From Haloarcula sebkhae (GTDB lineage Archaea; Halobacteriota; Halobacteria; Halobacteriales; Haloarculaceae), in the NCBI RefSeq assembly GCF_014647415.1, contig NZ_BMPD01000001.1:682001-746000 (forward strand): 64,000 bases of DNA, in the 5' to 3' direction. This document shows positions 31,622 through 40,720 of the stretch, piece by piece. The position numbers and the translations under genes are program-made. Every line of letters starts with the position of its first letter. Within the stretch, counting starts at the first letter, position 1. A model generated the notes under the pieces. The model saw only the letters and a list, made by a program, of their open reading frames with translations, did no database searches and was not told the DNA's origin.

Positions 31622-32098
31622 CTACGCACGCGGGTCCCGGTCAGGACCGGGGTATTCGCCGTTCTCGACGACGGGGTACAGTGATTCCGGATCGAACAGG
31701 CGAGCGAAGGCGTCCGGCGGTCTGACACTTAGAGACATATGACGGTTGAGCGACGCGCTGGTCCGAGCGCTTCGCAGGTCGTCATCGTAGGAAAGGAGAT
31801 GTTGTGCGCCGCCCCGGTAGGCCGAGGCCAGCGCGGGGTGGTCGCCGGCCGGGTGGTCGACGATGTCACAGTCGGGTTCGATCCGCGCCCGCCAGTCAGC
31901 CGCCAAGGCGTCGTCGGCGAGGTCGGCGATGACGGCAGTAGCATCGTCTAACAGGTGGTCACTCGCGACGAGCACGACCCACGAGTGGCGCCGAACGTGG
32001 TCGAGAGCGTCACGGGCGTCACTGTCTGGCCCACACAACAGGTCGGCGGCGAGGACATCGGCGTCCGCGACGACGCGCGCTGGCGACGGCTCATGCAT
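31622..32098 (-). CDS. PIN-like domain protein
   Basis: 158 residues, start ATG 32098. The N-terminus RVVADADVLAADLL, a conserved aspartate on the first strand, DALDHVRRHSWV, and a later HLLSYDDDL with acidic residues near 127 fit a PIN-like nuclease fold. The DUF7384 family recalled from memory may apply. It overlaps by 8 bp the small gene at 32091-32198 in a toxin-antitoxin-like arrangement, though the small protein is not a recognisable DNA-binding antitoxin. Confidence 0.65.
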   Translation of the reverse strand: MHEPSPARVVADADVLAADLLCGPDSDARDALDHVRRHSWVVLVASDHLLDDATAVIADLADDALAADWRARIEPDCDIVDHPAGDHPALASAYRGGAQHLLSYDDDLRSARTSASLNRHMSLSVRPPDAFARLFDPESLYPVVENGEYPGPDRDPRA

Positions 32099-32198
32099 CG
32101 TCCTCGTCCTCCGTCCGGTGCTCGTCAAGCGCCGCACAGACGGCCTCGCCCGTGGTCTGGTAGTGCGCCGCACGTTCGAACAGCGTCGCCCATGTCAT
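32091..32198 (-). CDS. 35-residue protein paired with the PIN-like gene
   Basis: A short frame from ATG 32198 to TGA 32091-32093, overlapping the start of the PIN-like gene by 8 bp (the shared bases include ATGCATGA). The product begins MTWATLFERAAHYQTTGEA and continues as an amphipathic, acidic helix ending EDEDDA. Translational coupling is likely. It could be a small antitoxin or adaptor; there is no direct evidence. It is too short for usual gene callers. Confidence 0.6.
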   Translation of the reverse strand: MTWATLFERAAHYQTTGEAVCAALDEHRTEDEDDA

Positions 32199-32483
32199 AA
32201 CAGAAAGCAGTGGTTGGCCGGGCAAAAAGCCGTGTCGTCTGTCGTCCGTCGGCCACCTGTCTGACGGGTGTTTATGTCTACCGGTAGCATTCCACCCGGT
32301 ACGGGCGCGCTTCCACGGCTGCAGTGGATGTCGGTGCCACTGCGTGCCATCCTATCCTCCCCAGACGCGCCCGGACACCGCGATCCTCCCTTTCATATCC
32401 TACTTCCCCCCGGCTTTCGTCGAACACAGCAGATACTGTCAGTCTGAGAGATATTTCGACAAAGCGGCCCGGACACCCGGAAT

Positions 32484-33149
32484 TCAGGCTGACGCGTCAC
32501 CACGGAGCGTCGCTCGAATGTCGTCCAGCCCGCCGGGATCAGCCATGATCGCAACGCTGTCGCCGGGTTCGATCTCGGTCTGTGGAAGTGGAATCGTCAT
32601 CGGTTCGTGGTCTTTGCCGTGTGCGTAGATGTGTGCGTCGCCGGGCAGTTCCACCTCAACAACCCGTTTCCCGACAAACGGTGAGTCGTCGGGAATACGG
32701 ATGCTCGCGACCGAGAGCTGTTCGGTCAGATCGGCGAGGACGTTGAAGTCACCGCCCAGTAGCGCCGTCTTCGCGCCGGCTGCGCCCAGCCGCTCGGGGT
32801 AGATGATCTCGTCCACGTCGGCGGCGTACTTCTCGTAGATCTCCTCGCGGTAGTCGGCGTCGATCCGCAGAACGGTTCGACAGCCGAACTCCTTGCCGAT
32901 CATACAGGCGGTGAAGTTCGTATTCAGATCGCCCGTGAGACCGCCGATAGCGTCCGCACTTTCGATACCGGCATCGACAAGGACGCTCTCCTCGTTGCCG
33001 TCACCCTGGATCGTCTCGAACCCGGTTTCTCTGGCTCGTTCGACTTTCACAGGATCGTTGTCGATGATAACGACTTCGTGCCCTTCGCTCTGCAGAATCC
33101 GTGCGGTCCGGATGCCGACGCGGCCATAGCCAACGATAACGAACTTCAT
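32484..33149 (-). CDS. TrkA-type K+ transport regulator
   Basis: 221 residues, cytoplasmic. The RCK/TrkA_N domain has the NAD-binding GYGRVGIRTARIL (residues 7-19), the ribose-binding acidic residue in IIDNDP (29-34) and GDGNEESVL. A TrkA_C domain follows at about 140-215 (SIRIPDDSPFVGKRVVEVEL). It gates a Trk/Ktr channel or transporter that is not adjacent. Start ATG 33149. Confidence 0.92.
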   Translation of the reverse strand: MKFVIVGYGRVGIRTARILQSEGHEVVIIDNDPVKVERARETGFETIQGDGNEESVLVDAGIESADAIGGLTGDLNTNFTACMIGKEFGCRTVLRIDADYREEIYEKYAADVDEIIYPERLGAAGAKTALLGGDFNVLADLTEQLSVASIRIPDDSPFVGKRVVEVELPGDAHIYAHGKDHEPMTIPLPQTEIEPGDSVAIMADPGGLDDIRATLRGDASA

Positions 33150-33204
33150 GGACTACGGTACGACGGCCACCATTAAAAATGTGAACGGGTGACAGGGTGG
33201 CGCG

Positions 33205-34383
33205 TTAGCCTTCTGTCGTCCCGGCTTCTTCGGTCGCGTTGTCCGTTTCGTCGGTCTCGTCGCTTTCGTTAGTCTCCTCAGTTTCGTCCGCTGGCGGCTC
33301 CTCAGTCTCGTCTTCAGTCGGTTCTTCGGTCTCGTTCGCGGGTGGCTCTTCGGTTTCGTCTTCGGTTGGCTCTTCGGTCTCGTTCGCGGGTGGCTCCTCG
33401 GTTTCGTTTTCAGTCGGTTCCTCGGTCTCGTTTGCGGGTGGCTCCTCTGTTTCGTCTTCAGTTGGTTCTTCAGTCTCGTTTGCGGGCGGCTCTTCAGTCT
33501 CGTCTTCAGTCTCGTTCGCTGGCGGCTCTTCGGTCCCGTTTGCGGGTGGCTCCTCGGTTTCGTTTTCAGTCGGTTCCTCGGTCTCGTTCGCTGGTGGCTC
33601 TTCAGTCTCGTCTTCAGTCGGTTCCTCGGTCTCGTTCGCTGGCGGCTCCTCGGTTTCGTCTTCAGTTGGCTCTTCAGGCGTGTCAGTAGCAGACTCGATG
33701 GTGATCTCGGCGAACGCACCGTCGTCGCGCGTGAAGACGCTATGGATGTACGTATCCGGCTCGACACCGGTCGTATCGACGGTGAACGTCACGTCAGTGG
33801 ATTCGTTCGCGTCAAGCGTCACAGACTCGGAGGCCAGCGGCTGGCCACCCAGTCGGAACTCGACGGTCTGGGTCGTGTTGAAGTCGTTCGGGTTGGCGAC
33901 GGTTGCATCAACGGTGATGTTGTCACCGGCGGTGGCGCTCGTCGGTGCGTCAAGGCTCTCCAGCGTGAACGAGTCGGAGACGGTAATCTCGGCGACCTGG
34001 CCGTCGTCGCTAGTGAAGACACCGTGGCGGTAGTCACCGGGTTCGATGCCGGTCGTGTCCGTGGAGAACTGGACTGTGGTGGTCTCGTTGGGCTCAAGCG
34101 TGACGAGCGTCCGGTCGACGACAGCTCCGTCGAACCGGAACGCCACGGATTCAGTCACCGAGGTGTTCTCGTTGTTCGTGACCGTTGCGGTTACGTCAGC
34201 AGTTGAGTTCGGTGCGACGCTCTCTGGAGCAGTCAGGGAGTCGACAGCGATCCCTGTGTTCCCGGCCTGTTCCGACGGCGATTCCTGTTGCGCTGTCACG
34301 CCCGGTACAGCCCCAACCTGTGCGGTGAGGCCGCCAACGACGAGCAACGCAGCGAAAACGGCAAGTGTGCGAGCGTTTATCAT
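33205..34383 (-). CDS. Secreted repeat protein with CARDB-like domains
   Basis: 392 residues. A Sec signal peptide (about 1-30, LAVFAALLVVGGLTAQ) is followed by two related beta-sandwich domains (about 45-140 and 140-230) of the CARDB type. Each ends with the same motif, TTGIEPGDYRHGVFTSDDG in the first and TTGVEPDTYIHSVFTRDDG in the second. From about residue 235 an acidic tail of 16- and 8-residue repeats follows (EEPPANETEEPTEDET). NET sequons recur in nearly every unit, so the tail could be heavily glycosylated. I see no PGF-CTERM anchor. Start ATG 34383. Confidence 0.8.
   Translation of the reverse strand: MINARTLAVFAALLVVGGLTAQVGAVPGVTAQQESPSEQAGNTGIAVDSLTAPESVAPNSTADVTATVTNNENTSVTESVAFRFDGAVVDRTLVTLEPNETTTVQFSTDTTGIEPGDYRHGVFTSDDGQVAEITVSDSFTLESLDAPTSATAGDNITVDATVANPNDFNTTQTVEFRLGGQPLASESVTLDANESTDVTFTVDTTGVEPDTYIHSVFTRDDGAFAEITIESATDTPEEPTEDETEEPPANETEEPTEDETEEPPANETEEPTENETEEPPANGTEEPPANETEDETEEPPANETEEPTEDETEEPPANETEEPTENETEEPPANETEEPTEDETEEPPANETEEPTEDETEEPPADETEETNESDETDETDNATEEAGTTEG
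33255..33675 (-). repeat. Tandem coding repeat of 24 and 48 bp
   Basis: Roughly 420 bp in which the pattern encoding EEPTEDET and EEPPANET alternates about 17 times. Unit edges vary at synonymous positions, for instance ggttcttcggtctcgtt against ggctcctcagtctcgtc, so it is an old array kept by selection on the protein, but it can still recombine. Confidence 0.85.
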
Positions 34384-34755
34384 GAGTTGGTCATGCAGTG
34401 ATCGGCAGGCAATGCGAACGATAGGACGGGTGAACGACACATAAACCGGCGAGACAGTTCAGAAAAACATAATAACCTGCTAAGCCGATCCCTGTGACCG
34501 CCGAATCAGGAAAGTGAGACTGAGCGATACGTACTCGCTGTTAAATTGTTTTGCTGGTGATTAAGCTCTCGGCAAAGACGAGCGCGAGATGGAGAGAAAC
34601 GTCGGAAAGCGGCCGTTATTTCCGCCCAGTACGAATAGCCATGTCACTACTAGACACACAAAGACCGTCGTAGCGACCCGCCTAAACCAGACGAAGAGTG
34701 CTACTGTGACGACGCCCTTTCGACACCGGTTTACCCGTCGACAGTAGAGGATGCG
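34384..34755. other. 372-bp intergenic region
   Basis: It lies between the divergent surface-protein and RNase Z genes. No frame here looks like haloarchaeal coding sequence, and I see no RNA gene. AT-rich patches at 34460-34475 and 34540-34565 probably hold the two promoters. Confidence 0.5.
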
Positions 34756-35691
34756 ATGACTATGCGCGTGACGTTTCTCGGGACGAGTGGGGCCGTGCCG
34801 ACGACCCAGCGCAACACGAGCAGCATCTTCGTCAATCGCGACGGCGACTACCTCCTCTTCGACTGCGGCGAGGGCACACAGCGACAGATGATGCGCTACG
34901 GCACCGGCTTCGCTATCGACCACCTGTTCGTCACGCATCTCCACGGCGACCACGTGCTCGGGATTCCGGGACTCCTCCAGACGTGGGACTTCAACGAACG
35001 CGAGCGGCCGATCGCCGTTCACACGCCGGCGGGCACGCGCGGGAACATCAAACAGCTCATCCAGGCCAACGGGACGACCCCCTCGTTTCCCGTCCGCATC
35101 AACGAAGTATCGGCCGGCGACGTAGTCCTCGACCGGTCGGAGTACGAGGTTCGGGCAATCGAGACGGCCCATCGCTGTGCCAGCGTCGGGTACGTCCTCG
35201 ATGAGGACGACCGGAAAGGGAAGTTCGACCGGGAGAAAGCCGAAGCGGAGTTCGGCATCCCACCGGGGCCGAAGTACTCCAAGCTCCACCGCGGTGAGGC
35301 CGTCGAACACGAAGGTGAGACTATCCAGCCGGAAGCTGTCGTCGGTCCGGCCCGCCCCGGTCGGCGATTCGTCTACACCGGCGATACGCTGCCGACGGAG
35401 AGCGTCATCGAGGCGAGCGAGGACGCGGACCTGCTCGTTCACGACGCTACCTTCGCCGAGGACCGGAAGGAACGGGCGAAGGCGACGGCCCACTCCACTG
35501 CCCGGGAAGCCGCCGACGTAGCGCGACAGGCCGGCGCGTCGACGCTGGCGCTGACGCACATCTCGACGCGCTACGCTGCGAGTGCCGACCAGCTAGTCGA
35601 CGAAGCCCGCGACGCGTTCGACGGCGAAGTGGTGCTCGCGGAAGACGGGATGGAGCGACGTGTCGAGTTCCCGGACGCGGACGAGTACTGA
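34756..35691 (+). CDS. rnz: tRNase Z (RNase Z)
   Basis: A 311-residue metallo-beta-lactamase-fold endonuclease that removes tRNA 3' trailers. The N-terminus MRVTFLGTSGAVPTTQRN, the zinc-binding THLHGDHVLGIPGLLQT (His cluster near residue 62), the later YTGDTLP, the ligand HDATFAED and ALTHISTRY complete the site. ATG 34756 and ATG 34762 are both possible; the second, MRVTFLG, matches the family better. It processes tRNAs such as the three in this window, which lack encoded CCA. Confidence 0.93.
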   Translation: MTMRVTFLGTSGAVPTTQRNTSSIFVNRDGDYLLFDCGEGTQRQMMRYGTGFAIDHLFVTHLHGDHVLGIPGLLQTWDFNERERPIAVHTPAGTRGNIKQLIQANGTTPSFPVRINEVSAGDVVLDRSEYEVRAIETAHRCASVGYVLDEDDRKGKFDREKAEAEFGIPPGPKYSKLHRGEAVEHEGETIQPEAVVGPARPGRRFVYTGDTLPTESVIEASEDADLLVHDATFAEDRKERAKATAHSTAREAADVARQAGASTLALTHISTRYAASADQLVDEARDAFDGEVVLAEDGMERRVEFPDADEY

Positions 35692-35733
35692 TGAGATAGT
35701 GCAGCATTTATTCGTTGAAGCAATAGCGGAGCC

Positions 35734-36807
35734 ATGACATACCGATTAGTCCACGTCGGTCTGGGCGGCCAGGGCTCTACCTGGGCGACAGACGCGATTC
35801 CGCCGAACGTTCACGACGACCGAATCGAGGTCGTCGCCGCAGTCGATACCGACCCGGAACGGCACGAACTGGCAGAGCAGGAACTTGGCCTGTCGCCCGA
35901 GGAGTGCTACACCGACCTCGAAACCGCGCTCTCGGAGCGCCCGGCCGACATCTGTTCCATCGTGACGCCGCCGTCGACCCACGAGGCCGTCGTGGAGACG
36001 GCGCTCGCCCACGACCTGCAGATCATCTCCGAAAAGCCGATTGCTGACACGCTCGAGGCGTCGGTCCGCGTCGCCGAGAAGGTCGACGAGGCCGGCAAGA
36101 AGATGGGCGTCACGATGAGCCACCGGTTCGACCGTGACAAGGCGACGTTCCGACGGGCCGTCGAGGAAGCCGGCGACATCGATTATCTGACGGCCCGATA
36201 CACGGGCAACGTCCGCGAACGCGGCTTCTACGCCGACTACGTCTACGAGATGGACGACATGCTCCTGCTCGACGGCGCAATCCACCACCTGGACATCCTC
36301 GCATCGCTGGCTGATTCACCCTGCGAGCGGGTGTACGCCGAGACGTGGACGCCCGAGGAGGCCGACTACGACGGAGACTGCAGCGGCCTCGTGACGCTGC
36401 ATTTCGCCGACGGGACCCGCGCCCAGTACGAGGGTAGTTACGCCAACGCGACGACGCTGAACGGCTGGGGACACGAACAGTTCCGCGCCGAGTGTTCGGA
36501 CCAGACGGTCCTTCTCGACCGCCGCGATGTCGAGCGGTTCCACGCCGACGCGTACGACACCGGGAACTTCGAGAGCATCGGCAAGGGCGACGGCGAGGCG
36601 GTGCCGCTTGCCGACCGGCCCCACTGGAAGAACGCCTGGCTCATCGAGCAGTTCTGTGACTGGATCGACGGCGGCGAGCCGATGCCGACGAACGTCGACA
36701 GCGTCCTCCAGTCGATGGCCATCGTCTTCGCCGCCATTGAGAGCAGCGAGACCGGCGAGGCCGTCGACGTGCAGGCGCTGCTTGACGACGCCCGCGCAAA
36801 CGCCTGA
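35734..36807 (+). CDS. Gfo/Idh/MocA family oxidoreductase
   Basis: A 357-residue NAD(P)-dependent sugar or polyol dehydrogenase family protein. The N-terminal Rossmann fold has VGLGGQGSTWATDA (8-21), an acidic AVDTDPERHELA after the second strand and the invariant EKPIADT near 100. The C-terminal sheet domain carries the DMLLLDGAIHHLDIL helix, where the Asp and His take part in catalysis. The substrate is unknown. It is 42 bp downstream of rnz. Confidence 0.9.
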   Translation: MTYRLVHVGLGGQGSTWATDAIPPNVHDDRIEVVAAVDTDPERHELAEQELGLSPEECYTDLETALSERPADICSIVTPPSTHEAVVETALAHDLQIISEKPIADTLEASVRVAEKVDEAGKKMGVTMSHRFDRDKATFRRAVEEAGDIDYLTARYTGNVRERGFYADYVYEMDDMLLLDGAIHHLDILASLADSPCERVYAETWTPEEADYDGDCSGLVTLHFADGTRAQYEGSYANATTLNGWGHEQFRAECSDQTVLLDRRDVERFHADAYDTGNFESIGKGDGEAVPLADRPHWKNAWLIEQFCDWIDGGEPMPTNVDSVLQSMAIVFAAIESSETGEAVDVQALLDDARANA

Positions 36808-36829
36808 GACGCCCGTCCGTCGAGCGCTC

Positions 36830-37441
36830 TTATGCCGAGTCGCCGCTGAAGATATCGCCGCGGGGCTCGTACTCCATCTCTTCACAGACAGCGGCGGCCA
36901 CGTCCGCGCCCCACTCGCGTTCGACGAGGTGGACGGCGAGGTCCAGCCCGGACGTGACACCGCCACAGGTCAGAACATCGCCGTCATCAACGACCCGGGC
37001 GTCGACCACCGTCGCGTCAGTCGCCCGCAGGTCCTCGATTGCGCCGCCGTGTGTCACCGCCGGCCGACCATCGAGCAAGCCGGCCCGGGAGAGCACCATG
37101 CCACCGGTACAGACGCCGGCGACAGTCGCGCCGCGGTCGTGTGCTGCCGCGACGGCCTCGGGTAGCTCTCCGCGTTCGGTCTCCGTCCAGACGCCGGCCT
37201 CGCTCCGGTCGTTCCACCCGCCGCCGGCCACGACAAGCAGGTCCGGGGTCACGTCGGCGAGCGGGCCGTCCGGTTCGACCCGGAGCTCGTGGCTCGCGGT
37301 GACCGTATCCGAGTCACGTACCGACCGGAGCGTCACGTCCCACGACGCACCAAAGCGCGCCGCGTTCTCGAACACCTCGTAGGGGCCGATGGCGTCCAGT
37401 TCGTCGAACCCGTCGAAACAGGCGATTGCGACAGTGTCCAT
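36830..37441 (-). CDS. DJ-1/PfpI family protein
   Basis: A 203-residue glutamine-amidotransferase-like protein. The nucleophile elbow VAGVCTGGMVLSRAGLLDG has its Cys near 115, with the downstream His in AVTHGGAIED; LVVAGGG near 70 is also typical. The group includes ThiJ/isonitrile hydratase-like and regulatory proteins. ATG 37441 is preferred over the GTG 6 bp upstream. It is convergent with the oxidoreductase. Confidence 0.88.
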   Translation of the reverse strand: MDTVAIACFDGFDELDAIGPYEVFENAARFGASWDVTLRSVRDSDTVTASHELRVEPDGPLADVTPDLLVVAGGGWNDRSEAGVWTETERGELPEAVAAAHDRGATVAGVCTGGMVLSRAGLLDGRPAVTHGGAIEDLRATDATVVDARVVDDGDVLTCGGVTSGLDLAVHLVEREWGADVAAAVCEEMEYEPRGDIFSGDSA

Positions 37442-37549
37442 GCCCACGACACGACTGACAGCGGCAAATAGCCCCGTGATTGTGCGTGGCTCAATACCAT
37501 CCGACAGTTATCCGGAGCGTTCTTTGGGAGCGACGCCGAGCGAACAGGT

Positions 37550-38428
37550 ATGTCCCACCCGTTCCACATCGTCGACGTGTTCGCACAGGAGCGATACGCC
37601 GGGAACCAACTTGCCGTCGTGACCGACGCCGGCGACCTCCACGAGGACGAAATGCAGGCCATCGCCGCTGAGATGAACTACTCCGAGACGACGTTCGTTA
37701 CCGGCGAGCCAGCCGACGGTGCGTGGCCGGTCCGCATCTTCACCCCCGCCGCCGAGATACCCTTCGCCGGCCATCCAACGCTCGGGACAGCACAAGTCAT
37801 CCGGGACCACCTGGCCGGCGGGAACCCTGAAACGGTGACGCTGGACTTGCCCGTCGGCGAAGTCCCGGTCGAAGTGCGAGAACGGGACGGGCGCGAAACC
37901 CTGTGGATGACACAGCAGGCCCCCGAGTTCGGTGAGCAGTTGGCCCACGATGACGTCGCCGCCGTGCTTGGCCTTCCGGCTGACCGACTGGACCACGATT
38001 GGCCGGTCGAAATCGTCTCCACCGGGCTGGCGACGATTGTCGTCCCGGTGGCCGACCGAGACGCGCTGGAAGCCATCGATCTGGACCGTGACGCATACGA
38101 CGCCGTGACCGGCGACCGAGACGCGAAGAACGTCCTTGCGGTCTGTCGAGAGCCGCAGAGCGACGACAACGACCTCGCCGTCCGCGTGTTCGCGCCGTTC
38201 TACAACGTCCCGGAAGACCCCGCGACCGGCTCCTCGAACGGCTGCCTGGCCGCGTATCTCGCCCGCCACGAGATGCTCGGAAGCCCCGCCGTCGAGGCCC
38301 GCGTCGAGCAGGGCTACGAGATGGGGCGACCGTCACTGCTACACCTCTCGACTGACGGCAGCGGCGAGGATATCAGCGTCCGGGTCGGGGGCAGTGTCGT
38401 TCCCGTCGCTCGCGGCGACCTCCTGTAA
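37550..38428 (+). CDS. PhzF family isomerase
   Basis: A 292-residue protein with the two-lobed DapF-like fold of phenazine biosynthesis protein PhzF. FHIVDVFAQERYAGNQLAVV opens the protein, EMNYSETTFV contains the catalytic Glu near 45, and FAGHPTLGTAQV and the phosphate-loop-like DPATGSSNGCLAAYL near 225 are conserved. The substrate is unknown in the absence of other phz genes; the family includes general isomerases. Start ATG 37550. Confidence 0.92.
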   Translation: MSHPFHIVDVFAQERYAGNQLAVVTDAGDLHEDEMQAIAAEMNYSETTFVTGEPADGAWPVRIFTPAAEIPFAGHPTLGTAQVIRDHLAGGNPETVTLDLPVGEVPVEVRERDGRETLWMTQQAPEFGEQLAHDDVAAVLGLPADRLDHDWPVEIVSTGLATIVVPVADRDALEAIDLDRDAYDAVTGDRDAKNVLAVCREPQSDDNDLAVRVFAPFYNVPEDPATGSSNGCLAAYLARHEMLGSPAVEARVEQGYEMGRPSLLHLSTDGSGEDISVRVGGSVVPVARGDLL

Positions 38429-38487
38429 CTGGCCGCGACAGCCGCGTTACCGGCACACTCATTTCGCCCCGTCCACAACGCCGCGGC

Positions 38488-38859
38488 ATGGACCTCGCAC
38501 ACACCGCTATCTGTGTCTCGGATCTCGACCGTGCGATGGCGTTCTACGATGCGCTGGGCTTCGAGGAGACGAATCGGTTCACATTGGACGGTGTCGAGAA
38601 TGTCTACCTCGGTCGGGACGGCGACGGTGACCTGCAACTGCGCCACGACCCCGACCGAACCACCCCGATCGCACCGAACCGTGCCGACGTGGACCACATC
38701 GCGTTCACCGTCGACGACGTCGAGGAGATCTACGAGACGGCCATCGACGCCGGCGCTGCGCCGGTTCTCGAACCGACTGAAGTCGACGCCGCCGACGCTT
38801 TCGCCGCCTTCGTCGAGGACCCCGAAGGGTACACCCTAGAGTTCTACCGCTGGCTCTGA
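38488..38859 (+). CDS. VOC/glyoxalase-like protein
   Basis: 123 residues. Two beta-alpha-beta-beta-beta modules: LAHTAICVSDLDRAMAFYDALG and DHIAFTVDDVEEIYETAIDAGA. The C-terminal VEDPEGYTLEFYRW has the metal-binding Glu. Candidate ligands are His 5, His 71 and Glu 118 or nearby. It may be a lactoylglutathione lyase-like or other metal enzyme; the substrate is unknown. Confidence 0.88.
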   Translation: MDLAHTAICVSDLDRAMAFYDALGFEETNRFTLDGVENVYLGRDGDGDLQLRHDPDRTTPIAPNRADVDHIAFTVDDVEEIYETAIDAGAAPVLEPTEVDAADAFAAFVEDPEGYTLEFYRWL

Positions 38860-38889
38860 GCCGCGGTGGCAGTGACGAACGGGCGTCGC

Positions 38890-40368
38890 TCACCCGAACA
38901 GGGAGCGAGCGCGACTGCGCCACAGTGTTGCCGTCCGGACGGCGACGAGTCGGGCCGGTGTGGACACGACAACGAGGAAGCCGCCGAAGCCGACGAAACA
39001 CGTCAGGGCGGCTACGCTGGCAACGACAATCGGGGAGAGACCGGCGCGCGTGAGTCCGGCGACTGTGCCCGTCGTGAGTACGAACGAGACACCGAGGCCG
39101 ACAGTGAGGGCTGTTGCCACCCTGGGTTCGAGCGGAATCCGTCCAAAGACGCCCCGCGAGTAGTAGATGACGTACCCGAAGATGACCAGATTCATCACGC
39201 CGTACCCGGCGGCCCCGGCGACAGCTCCGAACTCCGCACCGAATATCGCTGGGACTGGAACGCTGAACACCAGTCCGTAGAGCTTCGTGCGGAAGCTCAC
39301 GCTTGGTTTTCCGATACCCTCCATGGCGTGTGATGTAAGCGTCCAGAAGCCACGGAGGATGTTCACGCCCCCGACGAGCAGGACAGTCGCCGAGAAGACG
39401 CCCTCCGAACCGGTGAAAGCGATCCGCGCGACCACGTCGTGTGCAGCCAGCAGGTAGCCAAAGACCACGAAGGTGACGCCCGTCCCACCGGTGACCGCAC
39501 CGTCAAGGTAGGCGAGTTGTGTGTCGCCAGCGGAGGAGTCCCCGCTGACCTTCGTGAGCAGCGGGGAAGAGAGATGCCAGGAGATCGTCGCGCCGAAGTC
39601 GGCGAACCGGTCGGCGGCCTCGTAGATACCGACGGCCGCTGGCGTTGCGACGACGCCCAGCACGTACACCGGCATGTTGTACGACAGGCGGTCGAAAATC
39701 TGGTCCGGGATGCTCCACTTGGCGAAGTCCCAGGCACGCTCGACGGCGTGTCGGTCCGGCAGGGTTGGGACGACACCCAGCGCGACAGCGACAGGACCGA
39801 GCACCGCCAGCCGGACGCCGGCGACGATCAGCAACAGGTCGACGGCGCTCGTCAGTGTCGGGGCCAGCGCCAGCAGGATGATGAGCTGGATAGCGCTCTG
39901 CGTACTGGTGAGCCATGTCTCCACGCTCGGGTAGCCGATAGCACCGACCAGACTCGACACAATCATCGACAGCGCGACCGAAACCGCAAACAGGCCGATG
40001 GGGGCGATCAGTCCCGGCGAAATCACCGTGTTGCGGACGATTACGCCGGCCAGCGCGGCCACAATTACACCGACGATGAGGAGATATCCGAGGGCAAACA
40101 GCGCCGCCAGACCGAGATACGGGCCGACGAGTTCCCCCCGTTCGCTTCCGACCTTCTTCAGCGCCTGGCTGATACCTCGAATCGGACGCAGGACCAGCGA
40201 AACAGAGAGGGCGATGAAAAAATACGTCCCGGTCGCCGCAGGCGACGTAACGAACGCGTAGACGATGCCGCTAAGAACGAACAGCGTCGTTGATACCAGC
40301 GCTCCGCTGGTCGTCCGAATTGAGGAGTCCAGCAGGTCTATCTCGTCACCGTCGCGCTGTTCAACCAT
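38890..40368 (-). CDS. Polysaccharide flippase-like membrane protein
   Basis: A 492-residue protein with 12-14 hydrophobic helices of the MOP/Wzx superfamily that flip lipid-linked oligosaccharides. The first helix starts after MVEQRDGDEIDLLDSSIRT, and the segment WDFAKWSIPDQIFDRLSYNM is typical of the family's cytoplasmic loop. It is probably part of cell-surface glycosylation, but no glycosyltransferase is adjacent. ATG 40368 is used since the open frame upstream to 40488 encodes non-acidic sequence within the repeat region. Confidence 0.85.
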   Translation of the reverse strand: MVEQRDGDEIDLLDSSIRTTSGALVSTTLFVLSGIVYAFVTSPAATGTYFFIALSVSLVLRPIRGISQALKKVGSERGELVGPYLGLAALFALGYLLIVGVIVAALAGVIVRNTVISPGLIAPIGLFAVSVALSMIVSSLVGAIGYPSVETWLTSTQSAIQLIILLALAPTLTSAVDLLLIVAGVRLAVLGPVAVALGVVPTLPDRHAVERAWDFAKWSIPDQIFDRLSYNMPVYVLGVVATPAAVGIYEAADRFADFGATISWHLSSPLLTKVSGDSSAGDTQLAYLDGAVTGGTGVTFVVFGYLLAAHDVVARIAFTGSEGVFSATVLLVGGVNILRGFWTLTSHAMEGIGKPSVSFRTKLYGLVFSVPVPAIFGAEFGAVAGAAGYGVMNLVIFGYVIYYSRGVFGRIPLEPRVATALTVGLGVSFVLTTGTVAGLTRAGLSPIVVASVAALTCFVGFGGFLVVVSTPARLVAVRTATLWRSRARSLFG

Positions 40369-40446
40369 CGACCGAGTATCAGTACTGGGGCGGCAAAACG
40401 GTACGGTGGTTCGGCGGTGAGAGACGCACCAATGTGCCAGAAGTGG

Positions 40447-40720
40447 ACGCTCCTCACTCACAGTCAGTCGCAGAAGACGCCCGCTCACGGCTCACTTCGT
40501 TCACCGTTCGCGTTCTCCGAGGTTCTCACGACGTTCGAACCTCGCGACGCCAGGACTGGGATTTGAACAGATGGTAGACGTTCCGGGCGTGTGGCCTCCA
40601 CTTCGTTCGGCCGTTCCGGGGCTGCGACTACCGTGCTCAAATCCCAGTCGTCAGCGTTTCACGACTGCTGGCTCGGTCGTCGCTGTCGCTCCTCACTCAC
40701 AGTCAGTCGCAGAAGACGCC
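40447..40720. repeat. Nested repeats beside tRNA-Ser
   Basis: A 34-nt sequence (starting CGCTCCTCACTCACAGTCAG) occurs identically at 40447-40480 and 40687-40720, the second copy abutting the tRNA-Ser 3' end. A 23-nt copy of the tRNA 3' end (starting GACGCCAGGACTGGGATTTG) occurs at 40547-40569 and at 40715-40737 inside the tRNA. In addition GACTGGGATTTGA (40555-40567) is inverted at 40637-40649. The arrangement suggests more than one insertion/excision at this tRNA. Confidence 0.8.

Noticed and set aside
33255-33675. CRISPR-like direct repeats
   Set aside because: The repeats are contiguous, in frame and protein-coding, without spacers. No CRISPR array was found in the window.
33239-34033. 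Plus-strand Ser/Val-rich frame
   Set aside because: It is the antisense of the surface-protein repeats and merely inherits their periodicity.
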